Positions 38,237-47,791 of a stretch of DNA of 64,000 nucleotides are shown here, one piece after another. The position numbers and the translations under genes are program-made. This stretch comes from DATAOG01 sp963798075 (GTDB lineage: Bacteria; Pseudomonadota; Alphaproteobacteria; Geminicoccales; Geminicoccaceae): NCBI GenBank assembly GCA_963798075.1, contig CAWCRU010000036.1, positions 1 through 64,000 of the forward strand. The letters are read 5' to 3'. Each line of letters opens with the position of its first letter. The stretch's first letter is position 1. The notes under the pieces are model-generated. The model searched no databases. It had not been told where the DNA came from and worked only from the letters and a program-made list of their open reading frames with translations.

Positions 38237-39223
38237 TTGAACAAGGTCCTCTGCAATATCCAACAGCTGCACGGCCGCCCGGCAGCCTTCCTCGCACCGT
38301 TGCGCGCTGCCGGCCTCGAGGTCGTGATGAACGACAAGGACCGGCTGCTGAGCGAGGCGGAGCTGATCGCGCGCCTGCCGGGCGCCATCGCGACCATCGC
38401 CGGCGGCGAGCCCTACACCGAGCGGGTGTTCGCCGCCGCGCCCGAGCTGCGCGTGGTGGCGCGCTTCGGCGTCGGCTACGACCGGGTCGACGTCGCAGCC
38501 GCCACTCGCCACGGGGTCGCCGTGGCGATGGCCTTCGGCACCAATCATGAAAGCGTCGCCGACTACGCCTTCGCGCTCGCGATCGGTCTGGCGCTCGAGC
38601 TGTTGCCGCACCACACCAGGGTCGCGGGTCGCGGCTGGGGCTGCAGCTTCCATCCGGGGCTCTGGGGCCGGTGCCTCGGGATCGTCGGCCTCGGCCGGAT
38701 CGGCAAAGCGCTGGCGCGCCGCGCCGCGGCCTTCGAGATGCACGTACTGGCGACCGATCCGCTGCCGGACCCGGCGTTCGCGGCCGCCAACGGCATCGAG
38801 CTGGTCGCTCTGGACGAGCTGCTGCGCCGCGCCCACGTCGTCTCGCTGCACACGCCCCTCGGGCCTGAGACCCGCCACCTGATCGGACGTCGCGAGCTCG
38901 CCTTCATGAAGTCGTCCGCGTTCCTGATCAACACCGCCCGCGGCGGCCTGATCGATGAGAAGGCGCTCTATGACGCGCTGACCTGCGGCCGCCTCGCCGG
39001 TGCCGGTCTCGACGTCTTCGAAGCCGAGCCGCCCGAGGGCTCGCCGCTGCTCGGTCTGCCGAACGTGCTGCTGGCGCCGCATGCCGCCGGCATGGACGAG
39101 GCCGCCGAGCGCCTGATGGGCGAGCGCTGCGTCGAGAGCATCCTCGCGATCATTGGCGGCCAGGATCCCGGCCGCGGCTACGTCCTCAACCCCGAAGTCC
39201 TGTCTTCCCAGGAGAGCCATTGA
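38237..39223 (+). CDS. D-2-hydroxyacid dehydrogenase (phosphoglycerate dehydrogenase-like)
   Basis: NAD-dependent dehydrogenase of about 328 residues. Contains the Rossmann motif GIVGLGRIGKALARR, the arginine segment NTARGGLIDEKAL, the glutamate in LDVFEAEPP and the catalytic histidine in LAPHAAGMDE. Start is uncertain: TTG at 38237 follows GGGGAG and gives the family-like NKVLCNIQQL opening; GTG at 38216 is an alternative. The stop overlaps the next start. Together with the HpcH aldolase and a sugar-type importer it suggests catabolism of a sugar acid. Confidence 0.88.
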   Translation: MNKVLCNIQQLHGRPAAFLAPLRAAGLEVVMNDKDRLLSEAELIARLPGAIATIAGGEPYTERVFAAAPELRVVARFGVGYDRVDVAAATRHGVAVAMAFGTNHESVADYAFALAIGLALELLPHHTRVAGRGWGCSFHPGLWGRCLGIVGLGRIGKALARRAAAFEMHVLATDPLPDPAFAAANGIELVALDELLRRAHVVSLHTPLGPETRHLIGRRELAFMKSSAFLINTARGGLIDEKALYDALTCGRLAGAGLDVFEAEPPEGSPLLGLPNVLLAPHAAGMDEAAERLMGERCVESILAIIGGQDPGRGYVLNPEVLSSQESH

Positions 39224-40002
39224 TGTCCGAGCGCGCCCTCGATCTGAAACGCCGCCTGCGGGAGGGTGCGACCGCGCTCGGCGCCTGGCTGTCGATCACG
39301 GATCCGGTGGTCGCCGAGATCATGGCCGGGGCCGGCTTCGACTACATCCTGATCGACACCGAGCATGCGCCCTGGTCGCTGGAGTCGCTCCAGACAGCGC
39401 TGCTCGCGTTTCGCGGCCTGCCGACAGTGCCGATCGTGCGCGTGCCCTGGAACGATCAGGTCCACGTCAAGCAGGCCCTCGACGTCGGCGCCGACGGCGT
39501 GCTCGCCCCGATGGTCCGGGGTGCCGCCGAAGCCCGCGCTCTGGTCGCCGCGGCCAAATATCCGCCCGACGGCATCCGCGGGTTCGGCCCGCGCCGCGCC
39601 TCGGACTACGGCCGCAACATCGACGCCTACGTCGCCGGTGCCAATGCCGCGACGATCGTGATCCCGCAGATCGAGGACCTCGGCACGGCCGAGGCGGTCG
39701 AGGAGATCCTGGCGGTCGAGGGCATCGATGCGCTCTGCATCGGCCCGAACGACCTCTCCGGCAGCGCCGGTGTGCTGCGCCAGCACGATCACCCGGTCGT
39801 GCGCGGGGCGATCGACAAGATCCTGAGCGCGGCCAAGGCGCGTGGCGTCGCGGTCTGCACCGGCATCACTCTGCCGCTGGAGCGCCAGCAGGACTGGATC
39901 GAGCGCGGCGCCAGGCTCACGCTGCTGACCTCGGACGTCGAGCTGCTGGCGGGCGGTGCCGGGGCGGCGGTCGCGACGGCGCGCGCCGCCTTCCGGCGCT
40001 GA
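39223..40002 (+). CDS. HpcH/HpaI family aldolase
   Basis: Class II (metal-dependent) pyruvate-type aldolase of 259 residues. The catalytic histidine is in DTEHAPWSLE; GADGVLAPMVRGAAEAR, the metal-binding glutamate in IPQIEDLG and CIGPNDLSGSAG follow. ATG 39223 has GGAGAG upstream and shares its A with the preceding TGA. Would cleave a 2-keto-3-deoxy sugar acid or 4-hydroxy-2-oxo acid to pyruvate (or a related oxoacid) plus an aldehyde. Confidence 0.92.
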   Translation: MSERALDLKRRLREGATALGAWLSITDPVVAEIMAGAGFDYILIDTEHAPWSLESLQTALLAFRGLPTVPIVRVPWNDQVHVKQALDVGADGVLAPMVRGAAEARALVAAAKYPPDGIRGFGPRRASDYGRNIDAYVAGANAATIVIPQIEDLGTAEAVEEILAVEGIDALCIGPNDLSGSAGVLRQHDHPVVRGAIDKILSAAKARGVAVCTGITLPLERQQDWIERGARLTLLTSDVELLAGGAGAAVATARAAFRR

Positions 40003-40025
40003 CGCAGGCTTTTGGTGCCCAGGCC

Positions 40026-41114
40026 ATGGCCGGCCCGCCGCCAAGTCCGGACGATCGCTTCGATGCCGCCGACGAGGTGGTGCGCGGAGCGCTCGCGGCC
40101 GAGCCGGCTGGCGCCGCCGGACGTGCGACCGGCGGGCTGCTGGGCCGCCTGCTCAGCAACCGCGATGTCGCGATCCTGATCGTCGCCGCCCTGCTGTTCG
40201 CCCTGTTCGCGCTGCTCGGGCCCCGCTTCCTCAGCGAGAACAATCTGGTCGACATTGCGCGCCGCGCGGCGATCCTGGGCGTCCTCGCGGTCGGCATGAC
40301 CTATCTGTTCGCCGCGGGCGAGCTCGACCTTTCGATCGGCTCCCACTACGGCTTTCTTTTGATCCTGATGTCGTTCCAGGAGGAGCGGCTCGGGATCGAT
40401 CCCTGGCTGTCGGCGGGCGTCGTGATCCTGATCGGGCTCGCGATCGGTGCGATCAACGGTCTTTTGGTGACCCGCGTCGGCCTGCCGTCGTTCATCACGA
40501 CACTCGGCATGCTGGCGCTGCTGCGCGGCGCCGCCAACACCGTCTCGAGCGGCTATCCGATCCCGGCCAAGAACACCGACCTCGCATTCTACCGGATCAT
40601 CCGCGCCGATTTCCCTGGCACGCCGGTCCCGAACCTGTTCGTCGCGATGGCGGTCGTGATGGTGGTCGGCGGGATCGTGCTCGCCCGGACCAAATTCGGC
40701 AGCGACGTCTACGCGACCGGCGGCGACGTCGAGGCGGCCCGCAACAACGGCATCGACACGCGCCGGGTCAAGCTCGTCTGCTTCGTGCTGATGGGCGGCC
40801 TCTGCGGCCTCGCCGCGGCGCTGCTGTTCGGCCGGGTCGGCCTCGCGCCGCTGAGCGCCGGGGTCAACCTCGAGCTGCAGGTGATCGCCGCGATCATCAT
40901 TGGCGGGGTCGCCCTGTTCGGCGGCCGGGGGACGATCTTTGGCAGCTTCGTCGGCGTGCTGATCCTCAGCATGCTGACGAGCGGCATCATCCTGATCGGG
41001 GTGAAGCAGTTCTGGGACGGGATCGCGACCGGGGCGGTGATCCTGGTCGCGGCCGGGCTCGACCTGCTGGTCCGGCAGGGCGCCGGCAGCCGGCTCAGCC
41101 GGGCCGGTTCATGA
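40026..41114 (+). CDS. Sugar-type ABC transporter permease 1
   Basis: Permease of 362 residues of the RbsC/XylH family. After a hydrophilic N-terminal 45 residues: SNRDVAILIVAALLFALFAL, then FAAGELDLSIGSHYGF, LPSFITTLGMLALLRGAANT, ATGGDVEAARNNGIDTRR and GGVALFGGRGTIFG. It is one of two permease genes in this cluster (the other at 43029), which suggests a heterodimeric channel. Confidence 0.92.
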   Translation: MAGPPPSPDDRFDAADEVVRGALAAEPAGAAGRATGGLLGRLLSNRDVAILIVAALLFALFALLGPRFLSENNLVDIARRAAILGVLAVGMTYLFAAGELDLSIGSHYGFLLILMSFQEERLGIDPWLSAGVVILIGLAIGAINGLLVTRVGLPSFITTLGMLALLRGAANTVSSGYPIPAKNTDLAFYRIIRADFPGTPVPNLFVAMAVVMVVGGIVLARTKFGSDVYATGGDVEAARNNGIDTRRVKLVCFVLMGGLCGLAAALLFGRVGLAPLSAGVNLELQVIAAIIIGGVALFGGRGTIFGSFVGVLILSMLTSGIILIGVKQFWDGIATGAVILVAAGLDLLVRQGAGSRLSRAGS

Positions 41115-41141
41115 CAACCAGGCAAACGGGGAGCAACAGGG

Positions 41142-42191
41142 ATGCTAAGCGACCTCACGACCCACCGCCGGGGACTCTTGCTCGGTGGAGCCCGCGCCGC
41201 CGCAGCCGCGGCGGCCGCGACCGCGATCGGTCTGCCGATCGAGGCGCTGGCGCAGGCCGGCCCGTCGCGCAAGTTCATCTGGGTGCCGCAGGCGCTCGGC
41301 GACTGGGACCTCGCATTCCAAGTTGGCGCCCGCGACTTCTGCGAGCTGGTCGGCTGGACCTATCAGCGGATCGGCAACCCGGTCTACTCGGTCCAGAACC
41401 ACGCCGAGCAGGTCAACAACGCGATCGCCGCCCAGGCGAACGTGATCGCGACCTCGCTCGAGAGCGTGGGCTTGGTCGAGCCATTCGAGCGTGGCCTGGC
41501 TCAGGGCGTCACGATGATGATCACCGATCAGGGCATCCAGGAGGAAGCCGATGGGCTCGGCCTGCACATCATCAACCAGGACGAGTTCAATGCCGGCATC
41601 ATCAACGGCACCCAGGCGGCGACCTTCGCCCAGGAGCTGACCGGCAAGAGCGAGGGCGTGATCGTGCTCGGTAACGGCAACCCGGGCTCGACCTCGATCG
41701 ACAAGCGCCAGAACGGCAGCAAGCTCGGCATCGAGCAGTACAACGCGGCCAACGGCACCACCTACACCTTCGAGGCGTTCGCGGACAGCAGCTTCGGCGA
41801 GCTGACCGAGTCGATCCAGAAGTGGACCGCCCAGATCGACGAGAAGGGCGATGCGCTGGTCGCGGCGATCGGCACCGGTAATCCCAATCCGATCGTCCAG
41901 GCGCTCAAGGAGCGCGGCATCGCGCCGGGCAAGATCGCGGTCGGCTCGACCGACATCCCGCCGGCCCACCAGCAGCAGATCAAGGAAGGCTGGGTGCAGT
42001 GGGGGATCGACCAGCAGTTCTACGTGATGGGCTTCCAGTGCGCGGCCGGCGCCTGGGTCCAGATCGAGCGCGGCTACCCCTACCTCGACATCCGCACCGG
42101 CGGCGAGGTCGTGCTCGACAAGGATCTCGACCGGGTCAAGGCGCGAACCGACATCTGGCTGGCCAAGGCGCGCGAATACGGCTTCGCATAG
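41142..42191 (+). CDS. Sugar-type ABC transporter substrate-binding protein
   Basis: Periplasmic receptor of 349 residues (type I, RbsB-like). The N-terminus THRRGLLLGGARAAAAAAAA contains a twin-arginine pair followed by an alanine-rich stretch, ending near EALAQAG, so Tat export is likely. The mature part has FIWVPQALGDWDLAFQVGA, QNHAEQVNNAIAAQANVIA and LGNGNPGSTS. The ligand is not known; the neighbours suggest a sugar, polyol or sugar acid. Confidence 0.9.
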   Translation: MLSDLTTHRRGLLLGGARAAAAAAAATAIGLPIEALAQAGPSRKFIWVPQALGDWDLAFQVGARDFCELVGWTYQRIGNPVYSVQNHAEQVNNAIAAQANVIATSLESVGLVEPFERGLAQGVTMMITDQGIQEEADGLGLHIINQDEFNAGIINGTQAATFAQELTGKSEGVIVLGNGNPGSTSIDKRQNGSKLGIEQYNAANGTTYTFEAFADSSFGELTESIQKWTAQIDEKGDALVAAIGTGNPNPIVQALKERGIAPGKIAVGSTDIPPAHQQQIKEGWVQWGIDQQFYVMGFQCAAGAWVQIERGYPYLDIRTGGEVVLDKDLDRVKARTDIWLAKAREYGFA

Positions 42192-42201
42192 ACGGCGCCC
42201 A

Positions 42202-42234
42202 CGAGGGGGAGCGGGGCCTGCCCCGCTTCCCTCG
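42202..42234 (+). promoter_or_regulatory. Stem-loop between binding-protein and ATPase genes
   Basis: CGAGGG..AGCGGGG pairs with CCCCGCT.CCCTCG around a CCTG loop, 10 bases after the binding-protein stop and 16 bases before the ATPase start. It likely tunes the ratio of receptor to ATPase by mRNA protection or partial termination; no T-tract is present. Confidence 0.6.
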
Positions 42235-42250
42235 AAGCGCGAGGAAAGAC

Positions 42251-43015
42251 ATGGCCACGGATGCGCAGGCCACAAGTGTGGGGGCCCCCTACCTGCAGGC
42301 CAGGGGACTCTCGAAGAGCTTCGGTCACGTGCGCGCCCTGCAGGACGTCGACATCGACGTGTTTGAGGGCGAGGTGCTGGCGATCGTCGGCGACAACGGC
42401 GCCGGCAAGTCGACCCTGATCAAGATCCTGAGCGGCGTCCATCAGCCCGATCGTGGTGCTCTCGAGGTCGGCGGCCGACCGATCAGGATCGCCGACCCGC
42501 ACGCGGCGCGCGAGCTGGGGATCGCGACCGTGTTCCAGAACCTGGCGCTGGTCGACATGCGCGACGTGGCGGCCAACCTCTACCTCGGCCGCGAGCCCGT
42601 CCGCTTCCGCTTCTTCGTCGATCGCAGGAGGATGCTCGAGGGCGCGCGCCAGGTGATGCGCGACCTGCGCGTCAACATCCCGTCCCTCACCACCGAGGTC
42701 GGGCAGCTGTCCGGCGGCCAGCGCCAGTCGATTGCACTCGGCCGGGCGACCGCGCAGCACGGCCGCGTGATCATCATGGACGAGCCGACCGCAGCTCTCG
42801 GCGTCCGCGAGTCGCGCAAGGTCCTGGACCTAATCCTGCGGCTCAAGGCGACTGGAGCGGGCGTCCTGATCGTCAGCCACAACATGCGCCACGTATTCTC
42901 GGTCGCCGATCGCATCCTGGTGCTGCGCCACGGCCGCGAGGTCGGGGTCCGGAACAAGAGCGCGACCGCGCCGGACGAGATCGTCAAGATGATCGTCGGC
43001 GTCGAGATGCTGTGA
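42251..43015 (+). CDS. Sugar-type ABC transporter ATPase, single domain
   Basis: ATPase of 254 residues with one ABC domain (not the tandem RbsA form). Walker A GDNGAGKST, signature LSGGQRQSI, Walker B VIIMDEPTAAL, switch histidine in LIVSHNMRHV. It resembles FrcA-type ATPases. AGGAAAG precedes ATG 42251. Functions with the two permeases at 40026 and 43029. Confidence 0.92.
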   Translation: MATDAQATSVGAPYLQARGLSKSFGHVRALQDVDIDVFEGEVLAIVGDNGAGKSTLIKILSGVHQPDRGALEVGGRPIRIADPHAARELGIATVFQNLALVDMRDVAANLYLGREPVRFRFFVDRRRMLEGARQVMRDLRVNIPSLTTEVGQLSGGQRQSIALGRATAQHGRVIIMDEPTAALGVRESRKVLDLILRLKATGAGVLIVSHNMRHVFSVADRILVLRHGREVGVRNKSATAPDEIVKMIVGVEML

Positions 43016-43028
43016 ACGGCGTCGCCGG

Positions 43029-44091
43029 ATGACCAGCGAGCAGAGAGCGGCCGCGTTCGAGCCGGGCGACGATGTCCTGGACGAGGTCGCACCTGACGAG
43101 ACGCCGGCGGCCAGCCTCAGCGTCTGGCAACGGCTGGCGGGCAACCCGAATGTCGCGATCACGCTCGTGGCCCTGGTCATCTTCGCGTTCTTCTCGCTCG
43201 ACCACCAAGACCTTTCTCACCGAGTTCAACCTGATCAACCTGTTGCGCAACGCCGCCCTGATCGGCATCGTCGCGGTCGGCATGACCTATCTTCTGATCT
43301 GTGGCGAGATCGATCTGTCGGTCGGCTCGGTCTTCGGCTTTCTCAACGTGATCATGGGCCTGCTGGTGGTCGCGGCCGGCATCAATCCCTGGCTCGCGAT
43401 GGTCCTGGTGATCGGGCTCGGCGCCGTGACCGGCGCGGTCAACGGCCTGATCCGGACCCGGATCGGAATCCCCTCGTTCATCGTCACGCTCGCGATGCTG
43501 GTCGCCTACCGCAGCGCCGCCCTGATCGCGAGCGGCGAGCGGCCGCTGACCACGCGCGGCCGGACACCCTTCTACGCGTTCACCGGCGGCGAGCTGTTCG
43601 GCATCGTGCCCTGGCACGTGGTCTGGATGCTCGCGATCATGGCGATCGGCGGTCTGGTCCTTTCGCGCACGCGCTTCGGCTATCACCTCTATGCTACCGG
43701 CGGCAATCTCGAGGCGGCGCGGTTCGCCGGCATCAATACCGACCGCGTCAAGCTCGCGGCCTTCATCCTGACCGGCGCGCTCTGCGGCCTGATCGGCGCG
43801 CTGCTGTTCGGCTACCTGCGGGTCGCGGAGCCGACCACCGGCACCGGCTTCGAGTTCCGGGTGATCGGCGCGGTGATCGTCGGCGGCGTCGCGCTGACCG
43901 GCGGCCGCGGCACGATCTATGGCGGGCTGATCGGTGCCCTGATCATCAGCATGATCACGAGCGGCTTGGTCCTGCTGGGCTTCTCCCAGGACGTCGGCGA
44001 CGTCGCCACGGGTGCCTTGATCATCGCCGCCGGCACCCTCGGCCTGGTCGTGCGCCGCGCCACCTCGCGCCGGCTCGGGACCCTCGGCTGA
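43029..44091 (+). CDS. Sugar-type ABC transporter permease 2, frame-disrupted
   Basis: Second permease of the cluster, about 354 residues after repair. The N-terminal part (NVAITLVALVIFAFFSL) is in one frame, and TKTFLTEFNLINLLRNAA to the end is in another; the change falls at 43197-43206 and corresponds to one extra base. Family segments are ICGEIDLSVGSVFGF, IGIPSFIVTLAMLVAYR, ATGGNLEAARFAGIN and GGVALTGGRGTIYGG. It pairs with the first permease. Confidence 0.87.
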
Positions 44092-44098
44092 GAGCGGA

Positions 44099-44971
44099 TC
44101 AGCCGCGGAAGCGGGCCTCGGGCAGACCCCTGACGCCGACATCGAGGGCAAAGAGGCCGCCGGCCTGCGGCTGGCTCGCAAGCTGCGCCTCGGTGCGATT
44201 GAAGCGGGATGTGGTGACGTACAGGACGTCGAGGTCGTGACCGCCGAACGCCGCACAGGTCGGCAGCTCGACCGGCAGCTCGATCACCCGCATCAGCCGG
44301 CCCTTGGGATCGTAGCGCGCGACCTTCCAGGCGCCCGGCAGCGTCAGCCAGTAGCAGCCCTCCCCGTCGACCGTGGCACCATCGGGCGCACCCCCGATCT
44401 CGGTCGTGTCGACGAACACGCGGCGCTCGCCGATCGTGCCGGTCTCGGGGTCACTCGCGAACGCCCAGGCCCTCCGCGCGCTGCTGCAGGCGTAGTACAT
44501 GACGTCGCCCTTTGGGCTCCAGGCGAGGCCGTTCGAGACCGTGACACCATCGACCATCCTGCGCCAGGTGAGATCGAAATCGAGGCGGTAGAGCGCGCCG
44601 GAGGCCTTTGTCTCCGGATCGTGCATGGTGCCGGCCCAGAACCGGCCGCGACGGTCGGGCTTGCCATCGTTGAAGCGGTTCTCGGGGCGATCCGGCTCGG
44701 GATCGCCGATCGCCTGGAAGCGACCGGTCGCGGGATCGAAGAGGTGGAAGCCCGACGCCATGGCGACGACCAGGCCGCCTGCCTCGCGCACCGCGAGCGA
44801 GCCTATGTCCTGCGGCGTCCGCCAGCATTGGTCCCGCCCGCTCACTGGATCGAAGCGATGGATCTCGCGGGCCTTGATGTCGACCCACCAGAGCACGGCG
44901 TCCCGCACATCCCAGAGCGCACCCTCGCCCAGGATCGACCTCGCATCGAGAACGCATTCGACCTCGTTCAT
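44099..44971 (-). CDS. SMP-30/gluconolactonase/LRE family protein
   Basis: Six-bladed propeller lactonase of 290 residues, converting a sugar lactone to the acid. Metal-ligand regions are present: ILGEGALWD (Glu), ENRFNDGKPDRRGRFW, VSNGLAWSPKGDVMYY (Asn) and GGAPDGATVDGEG (Asp). It is convergent with the sugar-type importer (7-bp gap) and fits a sugar-acid pathway with the aldolase and dehydrogenase genes upstream. Confidence 0.9.
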   Translation of the reverse strand: MNEVECVLDARSILGEGALWDVRDAVLWWVDIKAREIHRFDPVSGRDQCWRTPQDIGSLAVREAGGLVVAMASGFHLFDPATGRFQAIGDPEPDRPENRFNDGKPDRRGRFWAGTMHDPETKASGALYRLDFDLTWRRMVDGVTVSNGLAWSPKGDVMYYACSSARRAWAFASDPETGTIGERRVFVDTTEIGGAPDGATVDGEGCYWLTLPGAWKVARYDPKGRLMRVIELPVELPTCAAFGGHDLDVLYVTTSRFNRTEAQLASQPQAGGLFALDVGVRGLPEARFRG

Positions 44972-45168
44972 CGCGCTCCTCCATGTGGCGTCATTGGGCC
45001 GTCACGGGACCTTGGCACCTTCCGGCCCTCTTGGCTCGAATGGTGGGCCGCGAGGCGAGGTGCGGGCGTCCGCGGGCAATAAAGATACTCTCGGTCCAAC
45101 CCAGGCCGCGCGGCGACAAGCCCCGCGCTGCGCCCGTGGTCTAGCGTCGGTTGGGGGAGGCTGGCAAC

Positions 45169-46422
45169 ATGACCAGGGACTTTTTGGCCGCGACGGCCAC
45201 GTGCGTTCTGCTTGCCGCGAGCGCGGTGCAGGCGGCCGAGCCGCTCAAGATCGGCGTCACGGCCACGCTCGAGGGCACCTACACGGTGCTCGGCGAGGAC
45301 GGCATGCGCGACATCGAGGTCGCGGTCCGCGAGTGGAACAAGACGGTCGCCGGCCGCCCGCTCGAGATCATCGTCGCGTCGACCGACGCGAGCCCGGACT
45401 CGGCGGTGCGCGCGGTCCGCAAGCTCGTCGAGCAGGACAAGGTGGACGTGGTCATCAGCCCTTTGTCGGGCTCCGAGGGGATCGCGGTCCGCGACTACTG
45501 CAAGACCCAGCCCGAGATGACCTTCGTCAACGCCGGCTCGGGCGCCCAGGAGACCACCTTCGTCACTCCATGCGACAACTTCTTTCGCTTCAACCTCGAC
45601 GGCGCTCAATGGCAGGCCGGGCTCGGCAAGTATATCTACGATAAGAAGGGCTATCGCACGATCGCGACGATCGGCGAGGACTACTCCTTCGTCTACACCC
45701 AGGTGTTCGGCCTGGTGATGGAGTTCTGCGCCGCGGGCAGCGAGGTGAGCGAGCGCTTCTGGGTGCCGCTCGGCACCAAGGATTTCGCGTCGGTGATCGC
45801 AGCCTTGCCGGACGATGTCGATGCGATCTATCTCGGCCTCGGCGGCGGCGACGCGGTCAACTTCCTGAACCAGTACGTGCAGGCCGGCGGCACCGCCAAG
45901 TTGATCGGCGGCAGCATCATGGTCGACCAGACGGTCCTGTCGTCCAAGGGCACTGCCAAGGAGCGGCTGATCGGCACGGTCGCCGCCAGCGGCCAGGCGG
46001 ACACCTGGGACAACCCGAAATGGCAGGCATTCGTCAAGGCCTACCAGGATGCCTTCCCGCCCGAGAAGCGCTTCGCCGGCCCGTCGCTGCTGGCGACCAA
46101 CTACTACAATTCGGCGACCGCGGTGTTCAAGGCCCTCGACGAGGTCGGCGGCGACCTCAGCGACAACCAGGCCAAGTTCCGCGACGCGTTGCGCAACCTC
46201 GTGCTCGACGCGCCCAACGGCGAGATCAAGCTCGACCACAATCGCCAGGCGATCGGCACCAACTTCGTCACCGAGGTGGTCGAGGACGCCGATGGCAACC
46301 TCGTCATCAAGGTCGTCGACGTGATCCCGAACGTCAACCAGACGCTGGGCTACGACGAGGACACCTTCAGGAAGATCGGCACGCCCAGCCGCGACAACCC
46401 GCCCTGCAAGTCCTCCTACTGA
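45169..46422 (+). CDS. Branched-chain amino-acid-type ABC substrate-binding protein
   Basis: Periplasmic receptor of 417 residues, type I fold. ATG 45169 follows GGGGGAGG by eight bases; signal peptide LAATATCVLLAASAVQAAE. Family features are KIGVTATLEGTYTVLGEDG, SPLSGSEGIAVRDYC and IGEDYSFVYTQVFG. It is expected to serve the permeases and ATPases at 49811-54904, which are separated from it by an alcohol dehydrogenase gene, a regulator and an insertion element. Confidence 0.92.
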   Translation: MTRDFLAATATCVLLAASAVQAAEPLKIGVTATLEGTYTVLGEDGMRDIEVAVREWNKTVAGRPLEIIVASTDASPDSAVRAVRKLVEQDKVDVVISPLSGSEGIAVRDYCKTQPEMTFVNAGSGAQETTFVTPCDNFFRFNLDGAQWQAGLGKYIYDKKGYRTIATIGEDYSFVYTQVFGLVMEFCAAGSEVSERFWVPLGTKDFASVIAALPDDVDAIYLGLGGGDAVNFLNQYVQAGGTAKLIGGSIMVDQTVLSSKGTAKERLIGTVAASGQADTWDNPKWQAFVKAYQDAFPPEKRFAGPSLLATNYYNSATAVFKALDEVGGDLSDNQAKFRDALRNLVLDAPNGEIKLDHNRQAIGTNFVTEVVEDADGNLVIKVVDVIPNVNQTLGYDEDTFRKIGTPSRDNPPCKSSY

Positions 46423-46439
46423 CCCTTTGACCCGCGACC

Positions 46440-46465
46440 GGGCGGCGCCCAGCTTGGCGCCGCCC
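46440..46465 (+). terminator. Perfect 10-bp stem-loop after binding-protein gene
   Basis: GGGCGGCGCC (46440-46449) and GGCGCCGCCC (46456-46465) form a perfect stem with a CAGCTT loop, 18 bases after the stop. No U-tract follows, so it is either a weak terminator or a 3' stabilising hairpin. It is the clearest such structure in the window. Confidence 0.6.
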
Positions 46466-46563
46466 GCTCGAACGGCTTGACGAGCCGGCCGGCTTGCCCG
46501 CCGGCATTGGTTGACGCTCCCCGCCCGGCGCGGGCATCGCGCCGCGAGCTGCACCGGCACGCC

Positions 46564-47697
46564 ATGTCGCTGATCACCTATGTGACGCGCATTCATTTTG
46601 CCGACGGCATCGTCGAGGCCGCGCTCGCCGCCGAACTCGACGCCCTCGGCATCGGCCGCCCGCTGATCGTCACCGACCGGAGCGCGGCCGAGGCCGGGCT
46701 GCTTGAGCGGGTCCGGGACGCCCTGCCCGCAGCGGCGATGCCGGTGCTGTTCGCCCAGAGACCGAGCCGGGCCTCGGAGGCCGCGGCCGTGTCGCTCGCC
46801 GAGCTCTACCGGGGCGATGCCTGCGACGGGCTGATCGCCCTCGGCAGTGGGACCGCTATCGATCTCGCCAAGGTCGTAGCGCTCCTGGTCAGCCATGACG
46901 GGCCGCTTGGCGCATTCGCCGCGGCCGGCGGCCGCCTCGGCCTGATCCGCGACCTGTTGCCGCCGATCATCGCGATCTCGACCACCGCCGGCAGCGGCGC
47001 CGAGGTGATTGGCACGGCCGGCGTCGTGCTCGAGGACGGGCAGATGCTCGCGCTCTGCAGCCCGCATCTGATCCCCAAGGTCGCGATCTGCGATCCGACG
47101 CTCACGCTCGGCCTGCCGCCCGCGCTGACCGCCGGCACCGGCATGGACGCGCTGACCCACTGCATCGAGACGTTTCTCGCCACCGCCTACAACCCACCCG
47201 CCGACGGCATCGCCCTCGACGGCATCGCGCGCGCCGCCCGCCACCTCGAGCGCGCGGTCGCGCGCGGGCGCGATCTCGCGGCGCGCCGCGAGATGATGGC
47301 CGCGGCGCTGAACGGCGCGCTCGCGCTGCAGAAGGGCCTGGGTGGCGTGCACGCGATCAGCCATGCGCTGGGCGCGCTCGAGGGCCGCGAGCTCCACCAC
47401 GGCACCCTCAACGCCGTGCTCCTGCCCTACATGATCGAGTTCAACGCGCCCGCGGTCGGCGACCGCTATGGCGCGATCAAGCGGGCGATGGGGCTCGGCC
47501 GCCGCGCCGATCTCGCCGACCAGCTGCATCGGCTGACCGGGCGGCTCGGCGTGCCGGGCTCGCTCGGCGCGCTCGGCCTCGATCTCGCGGCGCTCGAGCG
47601 CGCCGCTTCTCAGGCCGAACGGGATCCGGCCAGTCGCACCAACCGGAGGCGCGCGCGGCGCGAGGACTATCTGAGCGTGATGCGGGCGGCGCTCTGA
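46564..47697 (+). CDS. Iron-containing (group III) alcohol dehydrogenase
   Basis: Metal-dependent dehydrogenase of 377 residues, in the family with maleylacetate reductase. NAD-binding ALGSGTAIDLAK and TTAGSGAEV; metal ligands in CDPTLT / GTGMDALTHCIE, HAISHALG and ELHHGTLNAV. Start 46564 (MSLITYVTRIHFADG) matches the family; a longer frame from 46477 has no family-like N-terminus. The maleylacetate-reductase-like gene near a molybdenum hydroxylase operon would fit an aromatic or heteroaromatic pathway (inference). Confidence 0.88.
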   Translation: MSLITYVTRIHFADGIVEAALAAELDALGIGRPLIVTDRSAAEAGLLERVRDALPAAAMPVLFAQRPSRASEAAAVSLAELYRGDACDGLIALGSGTAIDLAKVVALLVSHDGPLGAFAAAGGRLGLIRDLLPPIIAISTTAGSGAEVIGTAGVVLEDGQMLALCSPHLIPKVAICDPTLTLGLPPALTAGTGMDALTHCIETFLATAYNPPADGIALDGIARAARHLERAVARGRDLAARREMMAAALNGALALQKGLGGVHAISHALGALEGRELHHGTLNAVLLPYMIEFNAPAVGDRYGAIKRAMGLGRRADLADQLHRLTGRLGVPGSLGALGLDLAALERAASQAERDPASRTNRRRARREDYLSVMRAAL

Positions 47698-47791
47698 GCG
47701 CGCGACCGGTGCCGGCGATAAGGCTTGCCAAAGCGACCTCGAACCCGGATCATCCAGGCTCAGAAAAGCAAGAAGACCCAGGGTGGCGTGC

